Numbered from the stretch's first letter, positions 45,279 through 56,371 are shown. The stretch is DNA of 64,000 nucleotides from Aquimarina spinulae (GCF_943373825.1 NZ_CALSBP010000002.1:3523501-3587500), one strand, 5' to 3'. Numbers and translations are program-made. Notes: generated by a model not told the origin, from the letters alone.

Positions 45279-47588
45279 ATGAGTATCGAAAGTAAAAGAA
45301 GAGAGGCATTAGTATATCATGCCAAGCCTACCCCGGGTAAAATTAAAGTCGTTCCTACTAAAAAATATGCAACTCAAAGAGATTTGTCTTTAGCATATTC
45401 TCCTGGTGTTGCAGAGCCTTGTTTGGAAATCGAAAAGGAAAAGGCAGACGTTTATAAATATACGGCAAAAGGAAATCTGGTTGCTGTAATATCGAATGGT
45501 ACAGCGGTATTAGGATTAGGAGATATTGGCCCCGAAGCGTCGAAACCTGTAATGGAAGGAAAAGGGTTATTGTTTAAGATATTTGCCGATATTGATGTGT
45601 TTGATATCGAAGTAGATACTAAAGATGTAGATGCTTTTATCGAAACAGTTAAAAATATTGCCCCAACATTTGGAGGAATAAACCTTGAAGATATTAAAGC
45701 TCCAGAAGCCTTCGAGATCGAAAGACGACTAAAAGAGGAACTAGATATTCCGGTAATGCATGATGATCAGCATGGTACAGCTATAATTTCTGCCGCTGCG
45801 TTATTAAATGCATTAGAAATTGCAAATAAAAACATTGAAGAAGTAAGAATTGTGGTTAGTGGTGCTGGTGCAGCAGCAGTATCTTGTACAAGATTGTATA
45901 AAGCTTTTGGTGCCAAATCCGAAAATATCGTCATGACCGATAGTAAAGGTGTAATTCGTAAAGACAGGGAGAGTCTTACTCCCGAAAAAGCAGAATTTGC
46001 CACAGACCGTGATCTAAATGACTTAGAAGATGCGATGCGAGATGCAGATGTATTTATTGGTTTATCGATGGCTAATCTGGTAAGCCCAGAGATGCTGGTG
46101 ACGATGGCAGATAATCCAGTTGTTTTTGCAATGGCAAATCCTGATCCCGAAATAAAATATGACCTGGCAATTAAAGCTCGTAAAGATGTGATCATGGCTA
46201 CAGGAAGAAGTGATCATCCTAACCAGGTAAATAATGTATTGGGATTCCCTTTTATTTTTAGAGGAGCGCTGGATGTTAGAGCTACTGCAATTAATGAAGA
46301 AATGAAAATGGCGGCCGTAAAAGCATTAGCCGAGCTAGCCAAAGAACCTGTTCCAGAGCAAGTAAATATAGCATATGGAGAAACACGTCTTAATTTTGGT
46401 AAAGACTATATCATCCCAAAACCGTTTGACCCAAGACTTATTGCCAAAGTACCTCCTGCAGTGGCTAAAGCAGCTATCGAAAGTGGTGTAGCAACAGCAC
46501 CTATTGCCGATTGGGAGAAGTATGAAGATGAATTGCTTGAGCGAATGGGTAATGATAATAAAATAGTACGATTGTTACTAGATAGAGCAAAAACAAATCC
46601 TAAACGCGTTGTTTTTGCAGAAGCAGACCATTTGGATGTGTTAAAAGCAGCTCAGACAGTTAAAGAAGAACGTATTGCTTTTCCGGTTTTATTAGGTCGT
46701 AAAGATATCATACTCGAACTGATGAAAGAGATTGATTTTGATCCGACAGGTATTGATATCATTGATCCTAAAGCAGACGAAGAATGTGAGCGTAAAAATA
46801 GATATGCCAAACAATATTGGAAAACCAATAAACGTAAAGGAATTACCCTCTATGACGCAGAAAAATTAATGCGTGAACGTAACTATTTTGCTGCTATGAT
46901 GGTAAATGAAGGAGATGCCGATGCATTACTTTCTGGGTATTCTAGAAGTTATCCAACTGTGGTTAAACCCATGATGGACTTAATAGGGCTTGCCAAAGGG
47001 GCAACTCGTATTGCAACGATGAATGTAATGATGACCGATAAAGGCCCATTGTTTATAAGTGATACCTCTATAAATATCGAGCCTTCTTCAAAAGAATTGG
47101 CAAAAATAGCGCAAATGACGGCAAGAACAGTAGAGATGTTTGGGGTAAAACCTGTGATTGCTATGGTTTCATATTCTAATTTTGGATCATCAAAACATCC
47201 TACTGCTTCAAAAGTACAGGATGCAGTAGCATATTTACATAGGTATTACCCTAACCTGGTTGTAGATGGTGGATTGCAAATGAATTTTGCATTAAACAGA
47301 AAAATGAGAAAGGATAAATTTCCATTTTCTAAGCTTAATGGGCAAAAGGTGAATACATTGGTATTTCCTAATTTAGATTCGGCCAATAGTAATTATAAAT
47401 TATTAAGTGAAATTAATAATGCAGAATCAATAGGACCTATTATGATGGGGATGAATAAACCAGCTCATATCCTTCAATTGGGAGCAAGTGTAGAAGAAAT
47501 GATCAATATGGCAGCAGTTGCTGTTATTGATGCTCAGCAGAAGGAAAAAAGAGATTTACAATTGTCATTAATGCCAGATGTTGTTTAA
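45279..47588 (+). CDS. maeB: NADP-dependent malic enzyme with phosphotransacetylase-like domain
   Basis: Oxidative decarboxylation of malate to pyruvate, yielding NADPH. The 769-residue protein has the malic N-terminal domain (LAYSPGVAEPC, HDDQHGTA) and an NAD(P)-binding domain with VVSGAGAAAVSC, together about 1-420, followed by a phosphotransacetylase-like domain (about 430-769, with AEADHLDVLKAA and TAPIADW-type linker) that is probably regulatory and sensitive to acetyl-CoA, as in the known hybrid malic enzymes. Length matches the hybrid class. The gene is alone on its transcript: hairpin before, terminator at 47669 after. A leader hairpin could control its output. Confidence 0.95.
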   Translation: MSIESKRREALVYHAKPTPGKIKVVPTKKYATQRDLSLAYSPGVAEPCLEIEKEKADVYKYTAKGNLVAVISNGTAVLGLGDIGPEASKPVMEGKGLLFKIFADIDVFDIEVDTKDVDAFIETVKNIAPTFGGINLEDIKAPEAFEIERRLKEELDIPVMHDDQHGTAIISAAALLNALEIANKNIEEVRIVVSGAGAAAVSCTRLYKAFGAKSENIVMTDSKGVIRKDRESLTPEKAEFATDRDLNDLEDAMRDADVFIGLSMANLVSPEMLVTMADNPVVFAMANPDPEIKYDLAIKARKDVIMATGRSDHPNQVNNVLGFPFIFRGALDVRATAINEEMKMAAVKALAELAKEPVPEQVNIAYGETRLNFGKDYIIPKPFDPRLIAKVPPAVAKAAIESGVATAPIADWEKYEDELLERMGNDNKIVRLLLDRAKTNPKRVVFAEADHLDVLKAAQTVKEERIAFPVLLGRKDIILELMKEIDFDPTGIDIIDPKADEECERKNRYAKQYWKTNKRKGITLYDAEKLMRERNYFAAMMVNEGDADALLSGYSRSYPTVVKPMMDLIGLAKGATRIATMNVMMTDKGPLFISDTSINIEPSSKELAKIAQMTARTVEMFGVKPVIAMVSYSNFGSSKHPTASKVQDAVAYLHRYYPNLVVDGGLQMNFALNRKMRKDKFPFSKLNGQKVNTLVFPNLDSANSNYKLLSEINNAESIGPIMMGMNKPAHILQLGASVEEMINMAAVAVIDAQQKEKRDLQLSLMPDVV

Positions 47589-47668
47589 TCGATTGATTGG
47601 TAATTCCAGCTCTTGTGAGAGACTCATTAGTTTTGTTTGTAACAAAAAATCAATTCTATAAGATGTTT

Positions 47669-47702
47669 AAAAGCTATACTACGATAGTAGTATAGCTTTT
47701 TG
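47669..47702 (+). terminator. Terminator after maeB
   Basis: AAAAGCTATACTAC (47669-47682) pairs over 14 bp with GTAGTATAGCTTTT (47687-47700) around GATA, followed by T residues. Confidence 0.9.
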
Positions 47703-48141
47703 TATTTTGATAAGATAAGTAGACTACAAGTTTTATAATACATCGATCAGGTTTATGCTTTGTTAGCGTGTATTGGTGTATTTACACAAGAACAATATTT
47801 AATCCGATCGCTTAAATATGATAATGCAGAAATATTTTCTGTATTGGATATTAAGGAAGAGGCGAGCGTAATAAAAAAAGAACACCATTTTTAAAGGGTG
47901 TTTTTTTATCCCCTGTATGTAGTAGAATTTTATTACATTTGGTTGCTTAACACTCAACTCTTCTTGAATTTTAATATTCAAGCAAAAATAATTATGATTT
48001 TATGCTCTGGTGAAGTACTTTTTTGGTAGTACCAACGATATCACTAAAAAAAGATAAGATTAGAGAAAAAACTAACCCCTGATGAAGATCAGGATTTATT
48101 TTGCAGTATAGAAACTCAAAAAGAGTACATTAACTTAACAA
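47703..48141. other. Intergenic region with a short open remnant and a terminator
   Basis: No convincing gene fills this stretch between maeB and ruvA. One frame is open from about 47738 to 47890 and reads like protein (it includes DQVYALLACIGVF and ends KKEHHF) but has no ATG and no recognised family; it may be the tail of a decayed gene. The terminator at 47881-47908 follows. A small hairpin CCTGAT-GAAG-ATCAGG at 48078-48093 lies before ruvA. A minus-strand open frame at 47799-47981 has no supporting features. Confidence 0.4.
47881..47908 (+). terminator. Intrinsic terminator in the maeB-ruvA gap
   Basis: AACACC (47881-47886) pairs with GGTGTT (47897-47902), extended by A-T pairs outside, followed by a run of T residues. 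Confidence 0.6.
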
Positions 48142-48723
48142 ATGATCACACATATCAAGGGGAGGCTTGTAGAAAAAAATCCTACTGATGTAGTAATAGA
48201 TTGTGGCGGAGTAGGATATTTATTACATATCTCATTACATACTTTTTCTTTGATTCCCGAGGGAGAAGTGCTACAATTATATACACATCTGCAGGTAAAA
48301 GAAGATTCTCATACCTTATTTGGTTTTGCAGAAAAATCAGAAAGAGAAATTTTCAGGCTTTTAATCTCGGTTTCGGGAATAGGAGCAAGTACAGCCAGAA
48401 CCATGTTATCCTCATTACACCCGGATCAAATTAAAGAAGCAATAGCTTCTAATGACGTAGCTACAATTCAATCTATTAAAGGAATCGGAGCCAAAACTGC
48501 CCAACGTGTTATTATAGATCTAAAAGATAAAATACTCAAAGTATATAATATCGACGAAGTTTCAGTGTCACAAAGCAATACTAATAAAGATGAAGCGTTA
48601 TCTGCTTTAGAAACCCTAGGATTTAATCGAAAAATTGCAGAAAAAGCTATTGATAAAGTTCTAAAACAAAGCCCCAAAGAAACAGTTGAAAATATTATTA
48701 AACAGGCACTAAAAAATTTATAA
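48142..48723 (+). CDS. ruvA: Holliday junction DNA helicase subunit RuvA
   Basis: RuvA binds the four-way junction and loads RuvB. The 193-residue protein starts MITHIKGRLVEKNPTDVVID, with the OB-fold domain I (1-62), helix-hairpin-helix domain II (VSGIGASTARTML and IKGIGAKTAQRVI) and the C-terminal domain III (DEALSALETLGF) that contacts RuvB. Length is normal. Its TAA stop is followed after 4 bp by the sprA start, so the two are likely co-transcribed. RuvB is encoded 24 kb away in this window. Confidence 0.96.
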   Translation: MITHIKGRLVEKNPTDVVIDCGGVGYLLHISLHTFSLIPEGEVLQLYTHLQVKEDSHTLFGFAEKSEREIFRLLISVSGIGASTARTMLSSLHPDQIKEAIASNDVATIQSIKGIGAKTAQRVIIDLKDKILKVYNIDEVSVSQSNTNKDEALSALETLGFNRKIAEKAIDKVLKQSPKETVENIIKQALKNL

Positions 48724-48727
48724 AACA

Positions 48728-51700
48728 TTGAGTTTTTCGAATTACTTACGCGTTGATTTTTTTAGGATATTAGTATGTTTGATAGCACTTTATAGTGGGG
48801 TGTTACAGGGTCAGGACAATCAAACTGTTCGAGATTCTACAAGTACTACATTTTCTTTGGGAGCATTGTCTTTACCAGATCCAAATAGTATTGTAACCAA
48901 GTATGAATACGATCCGATTACGAATCGATATATCTATCGGGAGAAACTTGGGGATTTTAATGTGAGATATCCTATTTTCTTAACACCATCAGAATACGAA
49001 GCATTAGTAGAACAAGAACAACGAAGAGCTTATTTTAAAGAGAAAATTGAAGCTTTTAGTGGTAAAAAAGATGGTAGTGAAGAGAAAAGAAAGAATTTGC
49101 TTCCTATTTTTTATGTTAACTCTAATTTCTTCGAATCTATTTTTGGAGGAAATGAAATTGAAATTATTCCTCAGGGATCTGTAGAAATAGATTTAGGACT
49201 GCTGTATACAAAACAAGATAATCCTGCTTTTTCACCTCGTAACCGAAGTAATTTTACATTCGACTTTGATCAAAGAATCAGTTTAAGTTTGCTGGGTAAA
49301 ATAGGAACTAGGCTACAGGTAACAGCTAATTATGACACAGAATCTACTTTCGATTTTCAGAATCAATTAAAATTAGAATATACGCCTACAGAAGATGATA
49401 TTATCCAAAGTATTGAGGTAGGTAATGTAAGTATGCCATTGAATAGTACATTGATCCAGGGAGCGCAAAGTCTTTTTGGAGTTAAAATGGGACTTCAATT
49501 TGGACGAACCACTATTACCGGGGTGTATTCTGAACAGCGCTCTGAAACAAGGTCTGTAAATGTAGAAGGAGGAGGGACCGTAGAAGATTTTGAACTTTTT
49601 GCTTTAGATTATGACGAAAATCGACATTTCTTTTTATCACATTATTTTAGAGATACATATAATACTTCTTTGGCAAGTTATCCTTTTATTAATAATAATA
49701 TACAGATAACCAGGATCGAAGTATGGGTGACCAATAGAGCAACAAGTGCACAGACCTTGACTAATGCACGTAATATTGTAGCGCTTCAGGATATAGGAGA
49801 ATCACCAGATACGGGTAATTTTACAATACCCGCTTCTTTGTTTAATACAGGAGCAGGAGCTTTTCCTGATAATAGTAACAATGATCTGGATCCAACAACT
49901 ATTGGTCCTGCAGGGCCTGTTACCGATGCAGTACGGCAAGTACCTACTGTGCAACAAGGATTTATTGGAGCAATAGCTAATTTTAATGAAGGATTTGATT
50001 ATGCAATTTTAGAAAATGCAAGAAAATTAAATCAAAGTGAGTATACGCTAAATACCCAATTAGGATATATCTCTTTAAATCAGAAATTGAATAATGATGA
50101 GGTTTTGGCAGTAGCATATCAGTATACCAGAAATGGAGAGGTTTTTCAGGTTGGTGAATTTGCAAATGATGGAGTAGATGCAACTATAGGAGATAATACA
50201 GGAGGGGCTGTAGATGCAGGTTCGAGTCAAAGTTTGGTAGTTAAGATGCTTAAAAGCCCGATTGTTAATGTGACATTGCCAATATGGGATTTGATGATGA
50301 AGAACATTTATAGTACAGGAGCATTTAGACTAGAGCAAAATGATTTTAGATTAAATATTTTATATTCAAACCCTTCTCCAATTAATTATATTACGGCAGC
50401 AGAAGGATCATCGGTAGCACTACCAGATGATGTAGAGCAGACGACATTACTTAAAGTTTTTAATCTGGATCGCCTTAATCCTAATAATGATCCAGTACAA
50501 GGAGGAGATGGTTTTTTTGATTATGTGCCAGGGGTTACTATTGATTCACAAAATGGTCGCATTATTTTTACTACGACAGAACCATTTGGAGAGCACTTAT
50601 TTGATAAACTTGATAATGGACCTGTTGGGGCAGATTATACCAATCCTAATTCGTATAATCCTAATCAGGCAAAATATGTTTTTCGCGATTTATATACACA
50701 AACAAAGATTGTAGCAGAACAGAAATCTGCCGATAAAAACTATTTTCAACTAAAAGGAAGGTACAAATCTTCTGGTCAGGATGGAATCCCTTTGGGAGCA
50801 TTTAATGTTCCTCAAGGTTCTGTAACTGTTACTGCAGGAGGAAGAACTTTGCAGGAAGGGGTAGATTATACAGTGAATTATCAATTGGGAAGAGTAAATA
50901 TTTTGGATGAAGCATTACTATCTTCTAATACTCCTATCCAGGTTTCTACCGAGAATAACGCTGTTTTTGGTCAGCAAACAAAACGTTTTACAGGATTAAA
51001 TATAGAGCATAAATTTAGTGACGACTTTATTATAGGAGGAACCTATTTAAATCTGAATGAAAGACCAATTACTCAAAAATCTAATTATGACTTTGAGCCT
51101 ATTAATAATACAATACTAGGGTTTAATGTAGCGTATTCTACAGAAGTTCCTTTCTTAACCAGGATGGTGAATAAACTCCCTAATATCGATACAGATGTAC
51201 CTTCTAGTGTTTCGGTTAGAGCAGAAGGAGCTTACCTGATTGCCGGGGCACCAAGAGGAGCTAATTTTGATGGTAAGGTAACTACGTATATAGATGATTT
51301 TGAAGGAGCACAAACCAGAATAGATGTAAGTTCACCATTGTCATGGGAGCTCTCTAGTATACCTATTGGTTTTGGTGATCCTAGTAATCCTAATAGTGAT
51401 GTTGTTGTTGATGGTATAGAATCAGGATATCAAAGAGCAAAATTGTCCTGGTATTCTATTGATCCGATCTTTTATAGTAATGGAAGACCAAGTGGAGTAT
51501 CTGAACAGGATTTAGCTTCTAACGCTACCAGAAGAGTATTTATTAATGAGATTTTCCCACAAACCGATATAGCGCAAGGGCAAACCTTGGCATTATTTAC
51601 ATTGGATCTTAATTACAGACCTGGGCAAAGAGGACAATATAATTTTAATCCTGCATATGCCCCTGGGAGTTCATTACCACAACCCGATTCAAGAAATAAT

Positions 51701-54700
51701 TTTGGGGGAATTACCAGGCAATTAACATCTACTAATTTTGAGCAAGCTAATGTAGAGTTTATTGAGTTTTGGTTGATGGATCCTTTCGAATATGATGATG
51801 TAGATAATCCTGGAGGTACCATTGTATTTAATTTAGGTAATATTAGTGAAGATGTACTTAAAGACGGTAGAAAACAATATGAAAATGGATTGCCTAAAGG
51901 AGGTGTTGGTAGTACAATAGATACTGATTATGGTCGTGTTCCTGTAAACCAATCCTTGATCTATGCTTTTGATTCTGATGGTCAGGATAGAGTAGATCAG
52001 GATGCTGGATTTGACGGTTTGGGAGATCAGGATGAAAAACAAAAACCAGAATATGCCGCATTCCAATCTTTAGATGACCCTTCGGGAGATAATTATACCT
52101 ATTTTCTTCAGGCAGGAGGAAGTATCTTAGAACGATATGACAAGTATAATGGTACAGAAGGTAACTCACCGACCAATGTGTCTAATGATGATCGAGGAAA
52201 TACTACGTTCCCTACTGCAGAAGATGTAAATAGGGATAATACCATGAATACGATTAATAGTTATTACGAGTATGAGATTCCGATTTTTAGAGGAATGGGA
52301 GTAGGTAATGATAATGGGACCGGTTATATATCTGATGTTAGAGATATTCCTGTTACTGTGCAGGGAGGCCAAATAAATACAAAATGGGTTCGCTTTAAGA
52401 TTCCTATATATAACCCAGATAGAGCTATAAATATTAGTGATTTTAGATCCATTCGATTTATGAGGATGTATCTTACTGGTTTTGCAGAACCCACATTGTT
52501 ACGATTTGGTAGTCTTGATTTGGTAAGGGGTGATTATAGAAGATATGTTGTAGAAGGTAATACTGTAAATGATCCAACAAGTGGTATTAATATAACGGGT
52601 AATAGTGATGTAATTGTGACCTCGGTAAGTTCTGAAGAGACCGCGAATTATGTGACACCACCCGGAGTTGTGCGAGAACAGTTAAATAACAATAATAATA
52701 TTATAAGAGATGATGAGCGGTCATTGGCACTTACGGTAAATAATCTACAATCTGGTGATGCTCGTGGGGTGTATAAGAATTTCAATGTTGATATGCGTCA
52801 GTATGAAAATCTTGAAATGTTTTTGCATGCAGAATCGCTTCCTGAACCTGCAATTCCAATTCAGGATGGAGATCTAAAAGCTTTTATAAGAATGGGTAAT
52901 GATTTTACTAATAATTTCTATCAGATAGAATTGCCCTTAACTGTTTCTGATCGAGATGATAGTAGTCAGAATGGAGCATGGCCAGAAAATAATCGATTAA
53001 GCCTTCCTTTAGAATTTCTTCAGCAAATAAAATCTAATGTATTAGGGAGTGAAACTCTTAATGCGAATGATCTTAATTTCTTTACAGGTCCTAATAACCT
53101 TAGAGTGGGGATTAAGGGTAACCCTAATTTCGGAAATGTGCGAGTGATGATGGTGGGGGTCAAAAATGATAGTGGTAGTGATCAGTCTGGAACAGTTTGG
53201 TTTAATGAAATGCGTCTAAGCGACCTTAAAAACAGAGGTGGTTGGGCCGCTGTAGGTAGCCTGGATGCTAATGTTGCGGATTTTGCAAATGTTAGCGCGT
53301 CTGGAAGAATTAGTACTATTGGATTCGGAGGGATTGAACAAGGACCGAATGAGCGAAGTAGAGAGGATGTTAAGCAATATGATGTAACTACTAATGTTAA
53401 TTTGGGACAATTATTACCTAAAAAATGGGGAATGCAAATACCATTTAATTATAGTCGAGGAGAGGAAATAGTTACTCCTCAGTTTGATAGATTTTATGAA
53501 GATTTGGAGCTCGAAGGTATTTTGGATAATACACCATCACAACAGAAAAAAGATTCTATTCTAAATGTTAATACTAATTATACCAAAAGGCAAAGTTTTA
53601 ATGTTATTGGACTGCGTAAAGAGAGAACAGGAGATGGTAAGCCAATGCCTTATGATGTAGAAAATTTTGCGTTTTCAGGAACTTACAATCAAACAGATCA
53701 TCGTGATTTTGAGATAGAAAAATCATTAGATCAAAATGTAAGATTGGGAGGAACCTATGATTTTAGTTTTCAGCCAAAAGAAGTAGAACCTTTTAAGAAA
53801 GTTAAGTTTTTAGGCAAGAGTAAATATTTTGACCTTATCAAAGATTTTAATGTAAACCTGCTTCCTACGAGTATCTCGGTAAACTCTAATATCAATAGGC
53901 AATATAATGAGCAGGTTTTTAGAGATATTACACTGCCTGAAGGAGCTATTAGACAAACATTATATCAACGTAATTTCCTTTTTGATTGGCAATATGGGGT
54001 CAACTATAATTTGACCAAGTCTTTAAATTTTAATTTTACTTCTGCTAATAATCGAATTGTTAAAAACTTTATTAATGAAAATAACGAAGTTGATAATACC
54101 ATAGATGTATGGAGTGGCTTTTTTGATATAGGAGATCCTAATACCCATAGTCAACAGCTTCAGGTTAATTATGAAGTTCCTTTTAAGAAAATACCAGTGT
54201 TAAAATTTATACGTGCAACATATGCGTATAATGCAGATTTCCAATGGGTAAAAGGAAGTGAAGCTTTAAAGACTTTGGAGAATATTCCAGATCTGGGAAA
54301 TACGGTTCAGAATGCTAATGTACATACGTTAAATGGTTCATTAGATATGAATACATTGTATAAATATGCAGGGTTAACCAAAATAAAACCCGGAAGAAAA
54401 AGCGCAAAAAAGAAGAATAAAGATTCGAAAGATAAAAAAGAAGGAGATCGAGTGCCTGGGAGCCCGCAAAAAAATAAACCTAAAAGAGGTAAAAGTAAGC
54501 TAAGTGTTGGTGATAAAGCATATAATACACTCATTGGGTTAGTTACCGCAGTGAAAAAGGTAAATGTAAATTACCAACAAGATAGTGGTATTTTCCTTCC
54601 CGGATATACCAGATCCCCAGGGTTTGTGGGGACGCTTAAGCCTACAGTTGGATTTACTTTTGGTAGTCAATCTGATATTCGATACCTGGCTGCACGTAAT

Positions 54701-55852
54701 GGGTGGCTTACTTTATACGACCAATTTAATCAACAATATCGAGAGGTTGAGGGAAAACAGCTTAATATACAGGCTTCTCTAGGGTTGTTAAAAGGGCTTA
54801 AAATTGATATTAGTGCTAGTAGAAATTCTTCTGAAACATTTACCGAGAATTATAATGCAGAGAACTTGGTGTATCAACCATTAAGCCCTAGTGTTTTTGG
54901 TAATTTTACCATATCGACGGTAATGATTAAGACCGCGTTTAAAAAGAGTGATGAATTTTCATCAGAAGCGTTTGATAAATTTAGAGAAAACAGATTAATT
55001 ATTGCCAGAAGATTAGCAATAGAGAGAGGGAATAATCCAAATGTAGATAGTGATGGAGATGGTTTTCCTGATGGTTATGGAAGAACGAATCAAGCAGTTT
55101 TGCTGCCAGCATTCTTGGCAGCTTATACAGGAGGAAACCCAGAAAAAGTTAAAAAAGGAGCTTTTAGAGATATTCCACTACCTAACTGGGATGTAAAGTA
55201 TACAGGTTTAATGAATTTAAAATGGTTTAAGAAACGTTTTAAAAGGTTTTCTGTAGCCCATGGGTATCGAGCTAATTATACTATTAATCAATTTCAAACC
55301 AACCTTGAATTTGGTAAGAGTGAATTTGATGAAGCAAATAACTACAGAAACCCAGAGTTGTATTCTAATATTAATTTAACAGAGCAGTTTAGTCCGCTAG
55401 TTCGATTGGATATGGAAATGAAAAACTCGATCAAAATCCTTGCAGAATGGAAAAAAGATAGAGCATTATCATTAAGTTTTGATAATAATCTACTTACCGA
55501 AATTCAAGGAAATGAATATATCATTGGACTAGGATATAGATTAAAAGACCTTACGTTTGCAACTAAAATAGCAGGAAGAAAAAAAGTGATAAAAAGTGAT
55601 CTTAACTTAAGAGCTGATTTATCACTACGTCAAAATGAAACGCTGATTAGATATCTTGACCTTGATAATACTCAGGTAACCGCAGGACAAGATATTTATG
55701 GAATAAAGTTTACAACAGATTATTCATTAAGTAAAAACTTAACTGCGTTATTGTTTTATGACCATACCTTTTCTAAATATTCTATTTCTACCGCATTTCC
55801 TCAGACCACAATTAGAGGAGGGTTTACGTTAAGGTATAATTTTGGGAATTAA
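48728..55852 (+). CDS. sprA: Cell surface protein SprA, type IX secretion outer-membrane translocon
   Basis: SprA forms the very large outer-membrane barrel through which type IX secretion substrates leave, and is needed for gliding in Flavobacterium. The protein has 2374 residues, close to known SprA length. An N-terminal signal peptide (FFRILVCLIALYSGVLQG) is followed by long beta-rich stretches with repeated SprA units, and the C-terminus FTLRYNFGN ends on aromatic residues of an outer-membrane strand. The frame opens with TTG at 48728, the only start that keeps the signal peptide. A Lys-rich loop lies near residues 1880-1925. It follows ruvA by 4 bp, an order I recall from other flavobacteria. 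Confidence 0.93.
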   Translation: MSFSNYLRVDFFRILVCLIALYSGVLQGQDNQTVRDSTSTTFSLGALSLPDPNSIVTKYEYDPITNRYIYREKLGDFNVRYPIFLTPSEYEALVEQEQRRAYFKEKIEAFSGKKDGSEEKRKNLLPIFYVNSNFFESIFGGNEIEIIPQGSVEIDLGLLYTKQDNPAFSPRNRSNFTFDFDQRISLSLLGKIGTRLQVTANYDTESTFDFQNQLKLEYTPTEDDIIQSIEVGNVSMPLNSTLIQGAQSLFGVKMGLQFGRTTITGVYSEQRSETRSVNVEGGGTVEDFELFALDYDENRHFFLSHYFRDTYNTSLASYPFINNNIQITRIEVWVTNRATSAQTLTNARNIVALQDIGESPDTGNFTIPASLFNTGAGAFPDNSNNDLDPTTIGPAGPVTDAVRQVPTVQQGFIGAIANFNEGFDYAILENARKLNQSEYTLNTQLGYISLNQKLNNDEVLAVAYQYTRNGEVFQVGEFANDGVDATIGDNTGGAVDAGSSQSLVVKMLKSPIVNVTLPIWDLMMKNIYSTGAFRLEQNDFRLNILYSNPSPINYITAAEGSSVALPDDVEQTTLLKVFNLDRLNPNNDPVQGGDGFFDYVPGVTIDSQNGRIIFTTTEPFGEHLFDKLDNGPVGADYTNPNSYNPNQAKYVFRDLYTQTKIVAEQKSADKNYFQLKGRYKSSGQDGIPLGAFNVPQGSVTVTAGGRTLQEGVDYTVNYQLGRVNILDEALLSSNTPIQVSTENNAVFGQQTKRFTGLNIEHKFSDDFIIGGTYLNLNERPITQKSNYDFEPINNTILGFNVAYSTEVPFLTRMVNKLPNIDTDVPSSVSVRAEGAYLIAGAPRGANFDGKVTTYIDDFEGAQTRIDVSSPLSWELSSIPIGFGDPSNPNSDVVVDGIESGYQRAKLSWYSIDPIFYSNGRPSGVSEQDLASNATRRVFINEIFPQTDIAQGQTLALFTLDLNYRPGQRGQYNFNPAYAPGSSLPQPDSRNNFGGITRQLTSTNFEQANVEFIEFWLMDPFEYDDVDNPGGTIVFNLGNISEDVLKDGRKQYENGLPKGGVGSTIDTDYGRVPVNQSLIYAFDSDGQDRVDQDAGFDGLGDQDEKQKPEYAAFQSLDDPSGDNYTYFLQAGGSILERYDKYNGTEGNSPTNVSNDDRGNTTFPTAEDVNRDNTMNTINSYYEYEIPIFRGMGVGNDNGTGYISDVRDIPVTVQGGQINTKWVRFKIPIYNPDRAINISDFRSIRFMRMYLTGFAEPTLLRFGSLDLVRGDYRRYVVEGNTVNDPTSGINITGNSDVIVTSVSSEETANYVTPPGVVREQLNNNNNIIRDDERSLALTVNNLQSGDARGVYKNFNVDMRQYENLEMFLHAESLPEPAIPIQDGDLKAFIRMGNDFTNNFYQIELPLTVSDRDDSSQNGAWPENNRLSLPLEFLQQIKSNVLGSETLNANDLNFFTGPNNLRVGIKGNPNFGNVRVMMVGVKNDSGSDQSGTVWFNEMRLSDLKNRGGWAAVGSLDANVADFANVSASGRISTIGFGGIEQGPNERSREDVKQYDVTTNVNLGQLLPKKWGMQIPFNYSRGEEIVTPQFDRFYEDLELEGILDNTPSQQKKDSILNVNTNYTKRQSFNVIGLRKERTGDGKPMPYDVENFAFSGTYNQTDHRDFEIEKSLDQNVRLGGTYDFSFQPKEVEPFKKVKFLGKSKYFDLIKDFNVNLLPTSISVNSNINRQYNEQVFRDITLPEGAIRQTLYQRNFLFDWQYGVNYNLTKSLNFNFTSANNRIVKNFINENNEVDNTIDVWSGFFDIGDPNTHSQQLQVNYEVPFKKIPVLKFIRATYAYNADFQWVKGSEALKTLENIPDLGNTVQNANVHTLNGSLDMNTLYKYAGLTKIKPGRKSAKKKNKDSKDKKEGDRVPGSPQKNKPKRGKSKLSVGDKAYNTLIGLVTAVKKVNVNYQQDSGIFLPGYTRSPGFVGTLKPTVGFTFGSQSDIRYLAARNGWLTLYDQFNQQYREVEGKQLNIQASLGLLKGLKIDISASRNSSETFTENYNAENLVYQPLSPSVFGNFTISTVMIKTAFKKSDEFSSEAFDKFRENRLIIARRLAIERGNNPNVDSDGDGFPDGYGRTNQAVLLPAFLAAYTGGNPEKVKKGAFRDIPLPNWDVKYTGLMNLKWFKKRFKRFSVAHGYRANYTINQFQTNLEFGKSEFDEANNYRNPELYSNINLTEQFSPLVRLDMEMKNSIKILAEWKKDRALSLSFDNNLLTEIQGNEYIIGLGYRLKDLTFATKIAGRKKVIKSDLNLRADLSLRQNETLIRYLDLDNTQVTAGQDIYGIKFTTDYSLSKNLTALLFYDHTFSKYSISTAFPQTTIRGGFTLRYNFGN

Positions 55853-55987
55853 GATTTTTGCAATTACCTTTTGTTTAAGGTAGTGCAATGTTGTTTTTTC
55901 ATAATTTTTTATCCGGTTTTCTCAAAATTTAATAAAATAGATTTATTTTCGTCATCATAATATTAACAACATATAAATTTTTTTGAA

Positions 55988-56371
55988 ATGAATACTCCTG
56001 GAGATTTAAAATATACCAAAGATCACGAATGGATCAAAGTTGAAGGCGATATTGCAACTATAGGTATTACTGATTTTGCACAAAGTGAATTAGGTGATAT
56101 TGTTTATGTAGAAGTAGAAACAGTTGGCGAAGAATTAGAAGAACAAGAGGTTTTTGGTACTGTAGAAGCGGTAAAAACGGTATCAGATCTATTCTTACCG
56201 TTAACAGGTGAGATTATCGAATTTAATGAAGCTTTGGAGAATGAGCCAGAATTGGTAAATAGTGATCCTTATGGAGCTGGTTGGATGGTAAAAGTTAAAA
56301 TATCTGATGTTTCGCAAGTTGACGATTTATTACTATCTGCAGATGAATATAAAGAGGTTGTTGGGGCATAA
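55988..56371 (+). CDS. gcvH: Glycine cleavage system H protein
   Basis: GcvH carries the lipoyl arm that shuttles the aminomethyl group between glycine cleavage enzymes. The 127-residue protein has the start [14 protein letters not shown], the core [18 protein letters not shown], and the lipoylation site in [17 protein letters not shown], where the Lys of AVKTVS is modified. Length is normal. A near-consensus TATTTTCG at about 55943 could be the promoter. The 3' end overlaps the start of the vanZ-like gene by 29 bp. The other gcv genes are not in the window. Confidence 0.96.
   Translation: MNTPGDLKYTKDHEWIKVEGDIATIGITDFAQSELGDIVYVEVETVGEELEEQEVFGTVEAVKTVSDLFLPLTGEIIEFNEALENEPELVNSDPYGAGWMVKVKISDVSQVDDLLLSADEYKEVVGA

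Noticed and set aside
47799..47981. Minus-strand open frame in the maeB-ruvA gap
   Set aside because: It crosses a terminator-like hairpin, has no family features and is shorter than the chance level for AT-rich intergenic DNA.
48078..48093. Hairpin CCTGAT-GAAG-ATCAGG before ruvA as an attenuator
   Set aside because: The stem is only six base pairs with an A/T-mixed tail; too weak to call.
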